NCBI GenBank assembly: GCA_030847615.1
Contig: JAUMIR010000001.1
Coordinates: 250,855,187 to 250,919,186, forward strand
From: Gambelia wislizenii
Taxonomy: Eukaryota > Chordata > Lepidosauria > Squamata > Crotaphytidae
DNA: 64,000 nt
Direction: 5' to 3'
Part shown: positions 10,690-23,015 of the stretch, one piece after another
Layout: the number at the start of each line of letters is the position of its first letter
How positions within the stretch are numbered: the stretch's first letter is position 1
Notes under the pieces: generated by a model
The model's database searches: none
Told to the model about the DNA's origin: nothing
What the model saw: only the letters and a program-made list of their open reading frames with translations
Position numbers and translations under genes: made by a program

Positions 10690-13098
10690 AACACTGGTCC
10701 TCCACTCCAACACATAATGAATAAGATCCCAGAAGAAGGAATTCCGAACTCTTGGCAGACCACAAACATTATCTTAATTCCGAAAGAAGGAAAACAGAAC
10801 TCAAACATGGCAAACTATCGTCCTATCTCCCTTCTCAACATGATTACAAAATTTTTACGACGATCCTAGCAAACAGATTAAATAATGTAATAAAAGAAAT
10901 AATACATGATGATCAAACTGGATTCATAAAAGGTAGATATACGTCAAGTAACATAAGTCATGATAGATGCATTAAAATACTATGAAAGAGTCAATGATAA
11001 AAAAGCTGCCTTCATTTTCATTGATGCAGAGAAGGCTTTTTGGTAAGCTGGATATGTATAATGAAAACACTGAAAGAATTAAATCTTGGAGAAACATTTA
11101 TCAAAAGTATAGAGGCAATATATGGAACACAGAAGGCATATTTGACAATAAATGGAGAAAAAACAGAAACTTTTAACATATACAAAGGAACGTGGCAGGG
11201 ATGCTCATTATCTCCATTGCTCTTTATTCTAGCTTTGGAAAGCTTAAATAACTGTATAAGGAATGACAAACAAATACCAGGTTTAAAAATAAAAGGACAA
11301 GAATACAAAATAAAAGTTTTCACAGATGATCTTGCTATAATTTTAGAAGAACCTTTGGAGAATATTGGGAATTTATTCAATTTAATTAACAAGTTTGGAG
11401 AACTTGCTGGATTCAATTTGAATAAAGACAAAACAGCAATAATAACAAAAAAACTGAACAGCAAAAGAAGATGAACAATTTAAAGTCAAAACAGGCTGAA
11501 AAATTGGAAAAAAGGTGAAATACCTTGGAATATGGTTAAGCAAAAGAAATATTGATCTTTATGAAAGCAACTATAAAAAGCTATGGCATGAAATTAAAAT
11601 TGATTTAGAACACTGAAACAAACTAGATCTGTCCCTTCTTGGGAAAATAAATACAATCAAAATGAATGTTTTGCTGAAATGTTTATTTCTATTCTAAAAC
11701 TTGTCAATATTACAAAATGACAAAACATTATAACAGTGGACATCTGATTTAAACAAATTCATTTGGGGAAGAAGAAAGGCGAGGATCAAATGGTCAACCC
11801 TAACGGCAAACAAAAGTGCCAGAGGAGCTTCCTTGCTTAATCTGAAATTATACTATACAGCATGTGGAATCAACTGGCTTTCAGAATGGATTAAATTAAA
11901 CAATACTCGGATATTAACATTAGAGGTGTATTCTCTCAGTTTTGGTTGGCATGCATATCTAGGATATGAAAAATCCCAGATAAATAAGGACTTTGAAAAT
12001 CACACAAGAATTTGGTATAAGATTAAAAAACAGTTTTATATCAAATTACTGATATGGATTTCCCCACATGAAGCCTTTCTAGGAAGATGGGAAAATACAA
12101 AAAGCTGACTAAGATACAAATTGACTATGAGACAAGGAAAAAAGGAGATAGCACAAATATGCACTCTCGTGAAGAATTAGGAAAAAGAGGAACAGAAATG
12201 AACTGGTTGAAGTTCCTGCAACTTAAAAATAAGTTTCTGGAAGACAAGAAAAAATATGATTTTGAGATGTCAGAAACAGAAATGGATAAAATAATATGGG
12301 GAAAGGAGAGTAAGAAAATATCACAAATCTATAGATTATTATTGGAAAGAGAGCTGGAAAGTGAATTAATAACAGAAGCTATGACCAAATGGGCTCAGGA
12401 TCTGGGTGATACAATAACAGTGGAAGAATGGGAAAAGGCATGGAAAGACACTAATGCTTTCACTGCATGTTTAGCTTTGAAGGAAAATCATTTAAAAGTA
12501 GTCAACAGGTGGTATCTAACTCCGTCGAGAATCAGCAAAATTTATAAAACTAAAAATAAGAGCTGGAGATGTGAGAAAGGTATCGGCACGATGTACCACA
12601 TGTGGTGGGGATGCCCCCAAATTTAAAAATTTTGGATTAAAATTCACAAAACAATTCAAAAGATTTATAATATACAATTTGTTATGGATCCAAAGCTTTA
12701 TTTGTTAAACATGACACTAAATTTGGAAAAGAAACTCACTCAACACCCTTGGAGAACATTACTTTATCCAATAACAGCTGCAAGATTGATAATAGCAGCC
12801 AACTGGAAGAAAAAAGAAATTCCTCTAATAGATGATTGGCTGCTTAAACTCCATGATAGGCAAGAGAACAATAGATTAACATTTATTATAAATAAGAAAA
12901 AGATAACGAAAATGGAGGAAGAATGGAGAATGGTTTCTGATTCGAGAATATTGGATAAAAAGATGGAATGTAAAAGGAGCTTTATAGATCAGAATAAAAG
13001 GACAGTGAAAATTGACATAATAGGGTTAAGAGGAAGATACATTATGGAGGGTTTAGATGGCATTGAGAAAAGCAAGCAAAATCTACAGTGTTAATGAT
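10690..13098 (+). pseudogene. L1-type LINE ORF2 remnant
   Basis: This is the reverse transcriptase and C-terminal region of an L1 ORF2. It begins inside the RT (NIILIPKEGK, NYRPISLLNMI), continues with ANRLNNVIKEIIHDDQTGF, then WQGCSLSPLLF and the catalytic FTDD (FTDDLAIILEE, about 11320). Later blocks include a C-terminal Cys/Trp motif (HMWWGCPQI at about 12600). It ends with a stop at 13092-13094. At least six frame breaks or stops separate the blocks. The 5' half (endonuclease, ORF1) is absent. The codons are very A-rich, as is usual for L1. It is not functional. Confidence 0.88.
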
Positions 13099-13289
13099 TG
13101 ACGCATGAAATAATGAGACCAGACACAGAAGAATGGGTTGAAATACAGGCCACTTTATTATTATCTTGCCTATTTAATTGTCTATTTCCTAGGGTATGCA
13201 AACCAATAGGGGGAGATCCTTCACGGGGGCAGCTGGTGCAGATGGTCACCTGTGACCTATCCCCCAGCTTCCCTGGGAGACTCACCCAT

Positions 13290-13755
13290 ACTCAAATGTA
13301 TGGGGACATAAATGGTAGCCCACCCCCCTGCGGCCCCGGATACCAACCGTACATGGCATTGGTTGGGCTGCCTGGAGGAGTGGTAAATCCCTGTGTGTTA
13401 GTGTTAGAATCATTGCTAGTGTCAGGCTGGCTCCAAGGCCAAGCCGGCATGTCATTTTGCAACTCACTCTGAGGTGGGGGAGCAGGCGATTCATCCTCAT
13501 CCTGTGCATCACGGTTCACCGCATCCCCCTGTTCCTCCAAAGCCTGAATGCGGGTGAGAGGTTGGTTAGCAACAACTTTGGTCAACCCCCGCATTATCCC
13601 TTGCTGGACGCTTCGGTGGCCTTGGCAGACGCGCCTCGTCCAAGGCCTGCAGGCAGTCCAAAATGTGCTGTAGGATGCCCTCTACTGGATCGAGGGGACG
13701 GGCGGGTCCTGTGGGCAGCGGACCTTTACCCCCCTTTTTGCCTTTCTGGGGGCCA
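13290..13755 (-). pseudogene. Gag-like fragment of an LTR-type element, frameshifted
   Basis: Reading on the minus strand starts with MAPRKAKRG at about 13755. A +1 shift gives PVEGILQHILDCLQALDE, then a frame from 13594 to 13292 rich in Pro, Asn and Gln (LTRIQALEEQGDAVNRDAQ, then PGSPTNAMYGWYPG). The length, basic start and low complexity would fit a gag N-terminus, but there is no zinc knuckle or major homology region to prove it. No protease, RT or integrase is next to it. It could also be an unrelated low-complexity frame. Confidence 0.35.
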
Positions 13756-13770
13756 TGTAGAGGAACTCCA

Positions 13771-14420
13771 AAAGTAATTACTGCAGTAATTACAGTAAGT
13801 TAATGGGAATGTAAGGAATAATGCCAAAGTAACTTAAAAGTAAATCAGTACTTAAAGAATCTGGCCAAAGTATAAGCAATTCAAATTTTAAAGTAATTCT
13901 AAAATTATATCAAAAGGTGATTAAAAAATCAATTAAAAACAACTGAAACGTAATTTTAAAAGTAATTTAAAAGTAATTCAAAAAGTAATTTTAAAGTAAT
14001 TCAAAAAGTAACTTAAAGTAATCTAAAGTAACTTAAAAGTAACAAAAGTAGTTCATAACAGTTCCAAAGTGACTATATGTAACTGAAAGTAATTACAAAA
14101 GAGTTCCAGAATTAACCTAAAGTGAACCAATTCAATACTAAAACTAAAAGCTAAATCAAATTAACTGAAATGTAATTTTAAAAGTAATTCACAAAGCACT
14201 TAAAAGTAACTTAAAATTAATTCTGAGTAATTCAAACATAACTAGGAGTAGTTATTCAAAAGTAACATAAAAGTAATTTAGAGTAACTTATAAGTAACTT
14301 AAAGTAATTTAGGGTAACTTAAAAGTAACTTAAAAGTAATTCAGAATAACATAACTTAAAACTAATTCAGAATGAAAGTAATCCAGAGTAATTCCAAGTA
14401 ACATTAACTGAAAAGCAGCT
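13771..14420. repeat. Degenerate AT-rich satellite, AAGTAAYTTAA-type units
   Basis: About 650 bp are built from variants of AAGTAATTYAAAAGTAACTT with a basic period near 11-12 bp. The units are strongly diverged, and there is no frame longer than about 50 codons across it. It adjoins the GC-rich repeat block without a gap. Confidence 0.8.
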
Positions 14421-14439
14421 ACAAAAGAAGTTCAAAAAG

Positions 14440-15350
14440 CAACCCAAGCAGCCGGCAAGGCTGGAAGGGCGAGGCCCAAAGCCACAAGTGCGGGAGGGGG
14501 GGCACCGCCCCGTTGAGGCCACTGGGGGTGCTAGAGGCGGCTGGGAACAAAGGCTGAGGGGGGGAGGCACCGAGGCCCAAAACAACCAGATGCCGCAGGC
14601 CGCCGGTCATGAGTCGCAACTGCTGCTGCGGCTGGGCACGAGGGCTGAGGGGGGGAGGCCGCCAAGGCCCAAATAGCTCCACACAGGGGGGAGCCACCGG
14701 CTGCACGGAGACCGGGAACTGCGGCAGGGAACGAGGGCAGAGGGCCGCGTGGAAGCTGGGAACTATGGCCGGGAATGAGGGCTGAGGGGGGGAGGCTGCC
14801 AAGGCCCAAATTGCTCTGCCTGGGAGAGGAGCCGTTGGCCGCACGGAGGCCAGGAACTGCGGCCGGGAACGAGGGCCGAGGGGGGGATGCCAAGCCGCCT
14901 GGGAGGGGTGGCCGATGCGGCCGGGAACAAAGGCCAGCCGTGCGGAGGATGCGCGGATGTGCGGGGAGGGCTGGAGGGCCGAGACTGCAGCGGCAGGGAG
15001 CAGCGCCCAGGAGGCTGCCGGTCAAGCCAAGGGCCGTGGGCAAAGCACAGAGGCCACGTGGGGCGAAACTGCTGGTGCGAGGAGGGGAAGGGGGGAACAA
15101 AGGCTGTGGGTGAAGCAGGCAGAGGCCGCAGCGGCAGGGAGCAGCGCCCAGGAGGCCGCCGGTCAAGCAAAGCCATGGGCGCTGGGAGGGGCCAAGGGCT
15201 GTGGGCGAAGTAGGCCAAGGCCATGCGGGGTGAAACTGCCGGTGCAGGGAAGGGAGGGGGGAACAAAGGCTGTGGGCAAAGCAGGGAGGCCACGCGGGGT
15301 GAACATGCGGCTGCAAGGGCGAGCCACGCGGGGAGGGGGTTGGGGGGGAA
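14440..15350. repeat. GC-rich imperfect tandem repeat block
   Basis: Repeated phrases such as GAGGGCTGAGGGGGGGAGGC, GCCAAGGCCCAAAT, GGAACTGCGGC and GGGAGCAGCGCCCAGGAGGC recur at irregular spacing (about 60-130 bp). Base composition is far above the neighbourhood. The 275-codon proline-rich frame on the minus strand at 15358-14531 is a by-product: all frames stay open because the repeat has few A or T. Confidence 0.75.
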
Positions 15351-15401
15351 GGGAGCAAGCAGATGGGCAGGCAAATAATTCAATTCAAATCATTTCAAAT
15401 A

Positions 15402-15846
15402 CAGTCATCCCTTCACAGTCGTAGGGGTTAGGGGCAGACAACCCCCGCGAATGTGAAAAAACCATGGATAATAAATGAGCCTGCCGGCGAGCGGTTTTCC
15501 ACCCCAGTCCCTTCCCAAGGCAGCGAGGAGCTTCCTGAGAAGCCTCTTGCTGCCTTGGGAAGGGAGTGGGTGTAGCGTGAGCGCACCAGCTGGTTTGCAC
15601 CCCCCTTCCCAAGGCAGCGAGGAGCTTCCTAAGAAGCCCCTCACTGCCTTGGGAAGGGAGTGGGGTATAGCGCGAGCACGCCAGCTGCTTCCCACTCCCC
15701 CTTCCCAAGGCAGCGAGGAGCTTCTTGAGAAGCCCCTGGCTGCCTTGGGAAGGGAGTGGGGTGTTGAGCAGGGGGGGGGCCCAGGCAGCTTTCCGCGAAT
15801 GATCAAAACCACGAATGTGAAAGTCGTGAATGTGGAGGGGCAACTG
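15402..15846. mobile_element. Tigger/pogo-like non-autonomous element with three hairpins
   Basis: It begins CAGTCATCCCTTCACAGTCG and ends GAATGTGGAGGGGCAACTG, inverted repeats flanked by TA (15400-15401 and 15847-15848), as for pogo/Tigger elements. The interior carries three near-identical long hairpins built on CCTTCCCAAGGCAGCGAGGA facing its complement TGCCTTGGGAAGGG at about 15498-15552, 15605-15660 and 15697-15752. There is no transposase. Confidence 0.82.
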
Positions 15847-16330
15847 TAATATCACTTGTTAACCTCAATTGATCCAATTAATTAAATACACTAACCAACT
15901 TCAATTAATTCCAAGTAAATTCAATTAAATCAATTCATTAAACTAATCAATTAAATCCCATTAAACCCAATGAAGTCTGAAGCCCAAGTAAAACAACTCA
16001 CTCCCAACCCAATCAATTCACTCAAACCCACAATCACGCCACTGGGCTGCTCAGTCATACAACCATGCAAGTACAGCCCAGCACACTTAGCTCTCCCTCG
16101 TGGCTGAAAAGAAGCCCAAGGCGATGGATGTTCCCCCTTCTTCAATCCAGTGGAAAAGAGGAGGAAGCCAGGGGTGGCAAAGGGTAAAATAGCCCTGCCT
16201 GAACCCCGCCCCTGCCTCCTCCTAGCCAGGGCGTGTCTACGCCCTGGCCAACCCCTGTGCTCGTCTCCATGCCCATCATTAAACCACCCCCCCGGGGTGT
16301 CTGTTATCTGTAAACAGCCAAATATTTGAA

Positions 16331-16794
16331 ATGGAAGGTTTAAAAATGATGGAAAATGGCATAGATAACAAGATTAGTTGTTAAGAGAGGAGAAAGAGAT
16401 GAGATGATGTTTAAAACAACTCTGTCGGGAAGGGAGACGTGGGGAGTCAGGATGGATGAGTGCTTAAGAGGGGAAAGCATGTGAAGGGAGAGAGTAAGTG
16501 AAGGTTGGGAAATCGTAAATGAAGTATAGAGAAAAGAAAATGAAGGAGGAAATGAAGGGAGGTGTATGGAAGGGATATGGGAGACAGAAAATGATGGATA
16601 GTATAAGATTGCAAGATGTTGTAGGATATTGTATTATGTTGTATGATATGTTACATGATAGGATTTATGTTAAAATGTATAATGTATGTTTAAAATAAGT
16701 GTATAACAATTGTCTGAATTAATACTAAGTATCATTGTATTGTATGTGAGTAATTTGAAGTAATTGCTAAATAAATATATTAAAAAATAATAAA
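16331..16794 (+). repeat. A- and G-rich tail, probably L1 3' untranslated region
   Basis: Strand-biased purine-rich sequence leads to GCTAAATAAATATATTAAAA and an A-rich end at about 16795. It fits the missing 3' end of the L1 that stops at 13098, separated by the composite insertion. No homologous intact copy is available in the window to prove this. Confidence 0.45.
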
Positions 16795-16960
16795 AAGACC
16801 CTCTGGCGGAACGGGAGCAGCACAGGAGCATAATGAGACAGGACAACTGTATGAAAATCAAGTCCTTTACCGATCTCCTGGCATTGTTATCACACCATAT
16901 TTAGGTCATCTGATAACCTCCATTGATTCATTCCCAGAAACTTAGAAGCATACTAATATT
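16795..16960. repeat. Family A repeat, tail-only copy
   Basis: 'ctctggcggaacgggagcag', 'catctgataacctcc' and 'atctcctggcattgttatc' match the right-hand part of the copy at 31671-32240. Only the tail is present, next to the A-rich L1-like end. Confidence 0.65.
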
Positions 16961-18195
16961 AAAGTTACTCATGGGGAATACTGAACTTGTAAAGTAACCT
17001 CATTCAGTTAGTATTTGGTGATTTTTAGTTGTGTTTGTGTTTGTTAGCCCAGGAGCCAGTTATAAATAGACTCAGCCCTTAAGACTGATAAAGAAGGACT
17101 TTCATAATACTGTAAATGAAGGATATATTCTGATAAAGACCAACCAGGTCAAAATGTCTTGGTTAATACCCCAGGAATGGCTGTCTCATTTCTTCAGAGA
17201 TTGTCACAAATTATTGCCTGGTATCTATGCATGATTAAAACTTATGATAACTGGCAATGATTGTGGAATTAATTATCTTGTTTGTAATCACACCATTATA
17301 TCTTGAAATGTATGTTTTTGTTTATGTTTTCATTACTTAGGGCTTGTCTAGACAATAAGATATAATGCTGATTGCTGCACATTAATGCAAAATCACAGCA
17401 GTGTTCATTCATCTCCATGGTTCTTTGGCAAAATTGCTGGTATGCAAGGCTATCTGTGTTTGAAGTTCATGAGCAAATTCAAAATGATGGTTGAGAATGA
17501 ATTACTTATTATTCTCAACAAGTTGCTGCCACTGCACAGTATTTTTTTTAACTGCAAATCAAAGATCCATAAGTGCGACCTTCTGCTTTAAAAAGCTGTT
17601 TGGTCTCCTCAGAGCACCAAAAAAAGGACACGATCACTAGTGCAAAACTCCAAAATGGTGCATCTAGCCACTTCATTGCCAGCAAGCTCACCCTCTCCCC
17701 ATGCATGTTCAACCATTCAGCTTTCTACTTCTGCCCTCACCGAGTATGCGCAGTGATGTGATTCAGTTTTCCAAATGAGAGGTAATGTGCATTTCCACAC
17801 ATTAAAAAAAAAAACAACTTCAGGAAAAGCCACAAAGGTTTTTCTCCTGTAGTTTTTGGCATTTTTAGCCTCCCTCCTTTTGAATAAGGTGAATCACCAC
17901 AGTTTGTTGGGACAAACGGTATTCCCTGCGAATTCTATTGGGATTATTTTCACTGTTGAGACAACCCCTTGGTCATTTCTGTAGTGTTTAAATAGTTGTT
18001 CTGATGATTACACAGTCACACATTTAAGTAAACTTTGTAAATAGTATATTTTGGACTATATTTAAGCTACTTGCCTTGATCCATTCTGGAGGATATTGTA
18101 TTTAGTATGTCATAGGGGTCAGTGCTTGCTCTAACATTGTTATGTCATTGTATTTTGTTACCACTCCACTGATGCCCCTTTGTCGTGGGAGAGAG
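16961..18195. other. Intergenic stretch, one possible TIR element, no gene
   Basis: No coding sequence is supported. GGGCTTGTCTAGACAA at 17340 and the inverse of GGGGTTGTCTCAACA ending near 17971 could be the ends of a 630-bp DNA element, but the similarity is short and the interior has no recognisable content. Confidence 0.35.
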
Positions 18196-18199
18196 GCTT

Positions 18200-21100
18200 G
18201 CGCACCCTAATGATGTTTTGAGCTATACTGGCAACCATCCTAGGAGAAAGAAAACTTTAATCCCAAACCCGGGCAGATGGTGCTAGTCCAACCCTGTAAG
18301 GTCAACCATCTAAGAGAAGGAAACTCTAATCAAACCTACGACCTGAGGACCTCGCTGCTACCATCCATGCTTGCAAGGCCACAGCAGATGAACCTTTGGT
18401 TTAGAGGGTGAGGCCAGTTCTGTGCATGCTGCGCTCCACCAGAAAAATCCATTGCACAGGCTCGAAGGACAAATCCAGTTCCAAAAAAGCCCTGTAGCAA
18501 TAGGCGAGGGACAAAACAGCAGGTGTAAAGATGCACTGGAGGCTACAGACCCAACCCTGCATGCAGGTGGTTCAGGACTTTGGTCACTCGAGGCTGACCT
18601 GGGAGATGACAGTCTTGTTCGGCAGCATCCTGAAGGTGGCCAAATGAAAGCTCAACCCCATCTACCTGGTTGACTAGCCGCGGCCAACGGGCATCTTCTG
18701 ATGTGGTCAAACCAAGGCAAAGAAACAAAGGCACACACCAGCCACCAAAGGTGTAAATAAACTGACGCTTGCATGATGGAACATCAGAACCATGCGAGAC
18801 TCTGCAGGTAGTGGACGGCCTGAGCGTCATTCTTCTCTAATAGCCCATGAACTATCACGACTTAATATTGACATCGCTGCTCTTAGTGAAGTTCGTCTCC
18901 ATGAGGAAGGCAGCCTTAAAGAACACAGCACCGGCTACACACTTTACTGGTCTGGCAAACCCAAAACTGAAAAACATCTTTCAGGAGTAGGCTTTATGAT
19001 TAAAAACTCCATTGCCTCCAAACTCAAAACCTTGCCAACAGGACACTCTGATCGCATTATTTCCTTACGTCTCCCACATGTTGTTCTTTTTAATATATAT
19101 GCCCCAACTATGCAAGCCGACCCTGTAGAGAACGACAAATTCTACACAGACCTACACCAACTCATACAAAAAGTCCCTGTAGAAGATAAAATTATTGTCC
19201 TTGGTGATTTCAATGCCAGAGTAGGAAAGAACTCCAAAGCCTGGAAAGGTGTCTTAGGCAAGCATGGTGTTGGAAACTGCAGTGATAATGGACCCCTCTT
19301 GCCAGAGTTCTGTGCAGAACAAAAGCTGACTATTACAAACCCTATCTTTCAGCAGAAAGATAGCTTGAAGACAACCTGGATGCATCCCCAATCCAAACAT
19401 TGGCACCTCACTGACTATGTTCTAGTCCGCCAGAGAAACATTCGCGATGTCCATCATACCCGAGTGATGCCCAGTGCAGAATGCCAAACAGATCATCGCC
19501 TTGTAAGATGTAAACTAAATCTTCATCTTAAGTTCAAACCTAAGAGGAGTGGCATCTTAAAGAGGAGACTCCAAGTCAACAATCTTCAACAAGCTACCAT
19601 GAGAGACAACTTCCAGGCAAATCTGCAAACAAAACTTGGAGACCATCCTATAGATCCTTCTCCTACAGTGCTTTGGCAACATATAAAAAACAGTATCCTC
19701 CAGTCTGCAGAAGAATCCCTTGGGTTCTCCCACAAGAAAAATCAAGACTGGTTTGATGAAAACAACCAAGAGATCCAGGAGCTGTTGGCAAAGAAGAGAA
19801 CTGCTCACCAGACATACCTCGCCCAGCCAACTTGCCATGTAAGAAAAGCAGGTTTCTGTCTCACATGTAGTAAACTTCAACAAAAACTCCGAGGCATGCA
19901 GAACAAGTGGTGGATCAACATAGCAGAAAAGACACAACACTGTGCAGATCTGGGTGATCTTAGAGGATTTTATGAAGCTCTTAAAGCAGTTTTGGACCTC
20001 CTTATCATGTCCAAAGCTCCTTATACAGTACAGATGGTTAAACTTTAATTACTGATAAAGCCTCCATCCTGAATCGATGGGATGAACATTTTCAAAGTCT
20101 CTTTAGTGCCAACTGAGTAGTCCAAGGCTCAGCTATCCAACATATGATACAAAAACCAATGAAAAATGAATTGGACATAGCTCTCACTTTGGAAGAGACC
20201 CTTAAGGCCATACAGCAGATGAAAAATGGCAAGGCAGCTGGGATTGATGGAATCCCACCTGAAGTTTGGAAACACGGAGGTCATGCACTCCATGAAAAAT
20301 TCCACGAACTCCTTGTGAATTGCTGGGAAAAAGAGGAACCGCCATCAGACCTCCGAGATGCAGTCATCATCACCCTGTACAAGAAAAAAGAAGCAAAATC
20401 TGATTGCTCAAACTATCGAGGCATAACACTGCTCTCTATTGCTGGAAAAATCCTTGCAAGGATACTCCTTAACAGATTAGTTCCTGCTGTTGCAGAAGAA
20501 CTTCTTCCTGAAAGCCAATGTGGCTTCAGAGAAAATAGGAGTACTACAGATATGGTATTTACCCTTAGACAACTGCAAGAAAAATGTAGGGAGCAGAACA
20601 AGGGTCTCTATGTAACATTTGTCGAATTCACCAAAGCCTTCGACACGGAGTAGAAAAGGTCTGTGGCAGATCCTGGAAAGACTAGGATGTCCCCCCAAAT
20701 TCCTTAAAATGATTATCTTGCTACACGAGGGCCAGCGCGGTCAAGTCAGATATGGCAATGCTCTTTCAGAGCCCTTTCTAATAACTAATGGAGTGAAGCA
20801 AGGTTGTTTTCTTGCTCCAACTTTATTTACAATCTTCTTCAGCATGCTCCAAAGAGCTATGGCAGAGCTTGAAGAAGACGACAGCATCTATATACGTTAC
20901 CGTATTGATGGTAGCTTGTTTAACTGAAGACATCTGAGGGCTCACACTAAAACTCTAAACTATCTAGTCCGTGAGCTGCTCTTCACTGATGATGCTGCCC
21001 TTGTTGCCCACACAGAAGCAGCTCTGTAGCACCTAATATCCTGCTTTGCAGTCGCTGCAGAGCTGTTTGGGTTGGAAGTCAACCTGAAGAAAACAGAAGT

Positions 21101-21960
21101 TCTTTACCAGCCTGCACCACAGGATGAACATCACCATCCCCACATTGCCGTTGGCAAATCTGTGCTCAAGTCCATTCAGCAGTTCACCTACCTGAGAAGC
21201 ATAATCTCATCACATGCCAAGATTGATAAAGAGATCGATCACAGATTAGCAAAGGCATATAGTGCATTTGGAAGACTTTACAAAAGAGTCTGGAGTAATA
21301 AACACCTGAGGCGAAGCACAAAAATCAGTGTGTATAGAGCCATTGTACTGTCTATTTTCCTTTATAAATCTGAAACATGGTCACCTATTGCCACCACCTA
21401 TGACTCCTTGAACGCTTTCATCAGCGCTGTCTACGCACAATCCTAAATATACACTGGACTGACTATGTGACAAATGTTGCTGTCCTTGAGCAAGCAGGGA
21501 TCACCAGCATTGAAGCCATGATATTGAGAACACAGCTGCACTGGGCAACACACGTTTCTAGGATGGAGGACCATCGCCTCCCAAAAACAGTACTCTACAG
21601 TGAACTCACCACGAATCAGCATAAGAGGGGTGCTCCAAAAAAGAGATACAAGGACTCTCCGAAACAGCATCTCAGGCTCAGCCAAATTGATCACCAACAA
21701 TGCCCCGGCCTCACATCGGGAGGCATGGAGACGCACTATCCACAATGCTGCAGTCTTATTTGAGAACTCACGCCGAACAAGTCTTGTAGAGAAATGACAA
21801 CGCAGAAAGAATCACAACCCAGAAACATCACCCAAGGAGACCTTCTGCTGTGCTTTCTGCAACCGGACTTGTTTATCTCAGATTGGCCTTTTTAGTCATC
21901 AGCACGCTTGCAGAAAGTGCGGGATGAGTCCTTCCTAAATCTTCGTTTGCAAAGAAAAGC
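18200..21960 (+). pseudogene. Near-complete APE-type LINE (RTE-like group), copy 1
   Basis: A non-LTR retrotransposon with an AP-like endonuclease followed by reverse transcriptase. A leader occupies about 18200-18780. The coding part opens with WNIRTMRDSAG, preceded by TGA at 18776-18778 where a sense codon is expected. Endonuclease motifs: AALSEVRLHEEG, IYAPT, LGDFNARVG, LTDYVLV and TDHRLVRC (frame 18792-20048). After a frame break come the RT blocks: KNGKAAGIDGIPPEVWK, NYRGITLLSIAGK, CGFRENRSTTDMVFTL, then FDTE and a stop at 20651-20653. A 2-nt deletion there, seen against copy 2, breaks the frame. RT continues with GVKQGCFLAPTLF and the catalytic FTDDAALV (about 20985). A C-terminal zinc-finger-like block (CAFCNRTC...GLFSHQHAC) lies at 21847-21915. 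It is inactive. The clade (RTE, RTE-X or a relative) is uncertain. Confidence 0.88.
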
Positions 21961-23015
21961 CGGAGAGGAAATTTTGTTAAGTTGAAGGCCTTTGGCTAAC
22001 CAATAAAGCTCTTAGTATGGGGTCTGCCACTGTCAGCCTTTTAAACTTTGGCCAAAAGGAGATGACATTTTGTGAGGATATGATGCCTGTTTTTATTAAT
22101 TGTTAAGAATGCATATTCATGGTTTTTACTGCATTTATTTCTCTAGTTGTGTTGAGATATTAATTGTGCACAAACATATATACACTCTTTATAGCTTATA
22201 GCTGAAACAAAAGTGAAATGAATTGAATATGAAAAGGGATGATAAGTAGAGCCATTGGGCTGCAGGAGTCTGGGAGTAACATGTTATCCAAAAAGTAACT
22301 TTTCAGGGCTTTGATTCTGAAAACTCCAGCTTTAAGGGTCACACTTAATCCTATGGCTAATCTCCATTATATCAGAGTAAAACCTGTTGAGTACAACTCT
22401 GGAGAGTAGGGTTCTAAGCCCTGTTCAGCCATGAAAACCCACTGTGATAGGTTTGCCATAAGTCAGAAACGACTTGAAGGTGCACAACAACGAAACCTGA
22501 AAACTGAATTAATGGCTATGATTTGATCACAACAAAGCCAAAAGGCTCAAAAATGGGAAAAAGAAAAAAAAAAGAGCACATTTTAAAAATTTCAGAGGAT
22601 TCCCACCCTTTCAGTTTCCAGTCTTTATAATTTCTAAATTTATGGTATGATTCTGGGGGAGTACCATTTGCTTCTGAGCATTTGGTATAAGATACATTTT
22701 GGATCTGGGTTAGCACAACCAGCTGGCAAACTCAGCTGAGGAGGGCATGTTGCCAGCAGGAGAGTGACAGGGGTATGTGTTTGCTTTTTAGAGCCCTGAA
22801 ACTGAAAGATCCTCTAAGGCACATAATAATAAAATGCTTGTGGAGCAACCACATTTGGCATTTGACAGCACCCTTGGTGTTCAAGCAAATGTTATGAAAA
22901 CTGTTAATTATGTTAATTAAAAGATGCAAATTAGATGCTCTGTTCCAGTTTATGAAGTATTTCAGAATTGATCAAGCTGACCACCTTTGAGATAGGGTTA
23001 ACTTGAGTGATTGCT
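21961..23015. other. Intergenic stretch, one SINE remnant
   Basis: GGCCTTTGGCTAACCAATAAAG at about 21989 resembles the tail of the dispersed repeat at 43400-43690. A SINE remnant is at 22370-22497. The rest shows no gene or clear repeat. Confidence 0.5.
22370..22497 (+). mobile_element. tRNA-derived SINE remnant, internally deleted
   Basis: It contains the SINE wording 'cagccatgaaaacccactg' joined directly to the 3' block 'ataagtcagaaacgacttga' and a CAACAACG tail. The CORE-like central block present in other copies is missing. Confidence 0.7.

Larger units (their letters stand above)
13099..16330. mobile_element. Composite insertion between L1 ORF2 and an A-rich L1-like tail
   Basis: Sequence composition changes abruptly at about 13099 from A-rich L1 to a mosaic of a gag-like fragment, AT satellite, GC-rich repeats and a Tigger-like element. 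An A-rich L1-like 3' tail resumes near 16331. On the minus strand the end at 13099 looks like the end of an LTR (AATAAAGTGGCC, then a CA-type terminus). I could not find a second LTR or a clear target duplication, so the LTR assignment is only a suggestion. Confidence 0.45.

Noticed and set aside
11018..11464. 148-codon minus-strand frame
   Set aside because: It is the shadow of the L1 reverse transcriptase on the plus strand.
14531..15358. 275-codon proline-rich frame on the minus strand
   Set aside because: It lies wholly in GC-rich tandem repeats in which several frames are open at once, and it has no domain or splice context.
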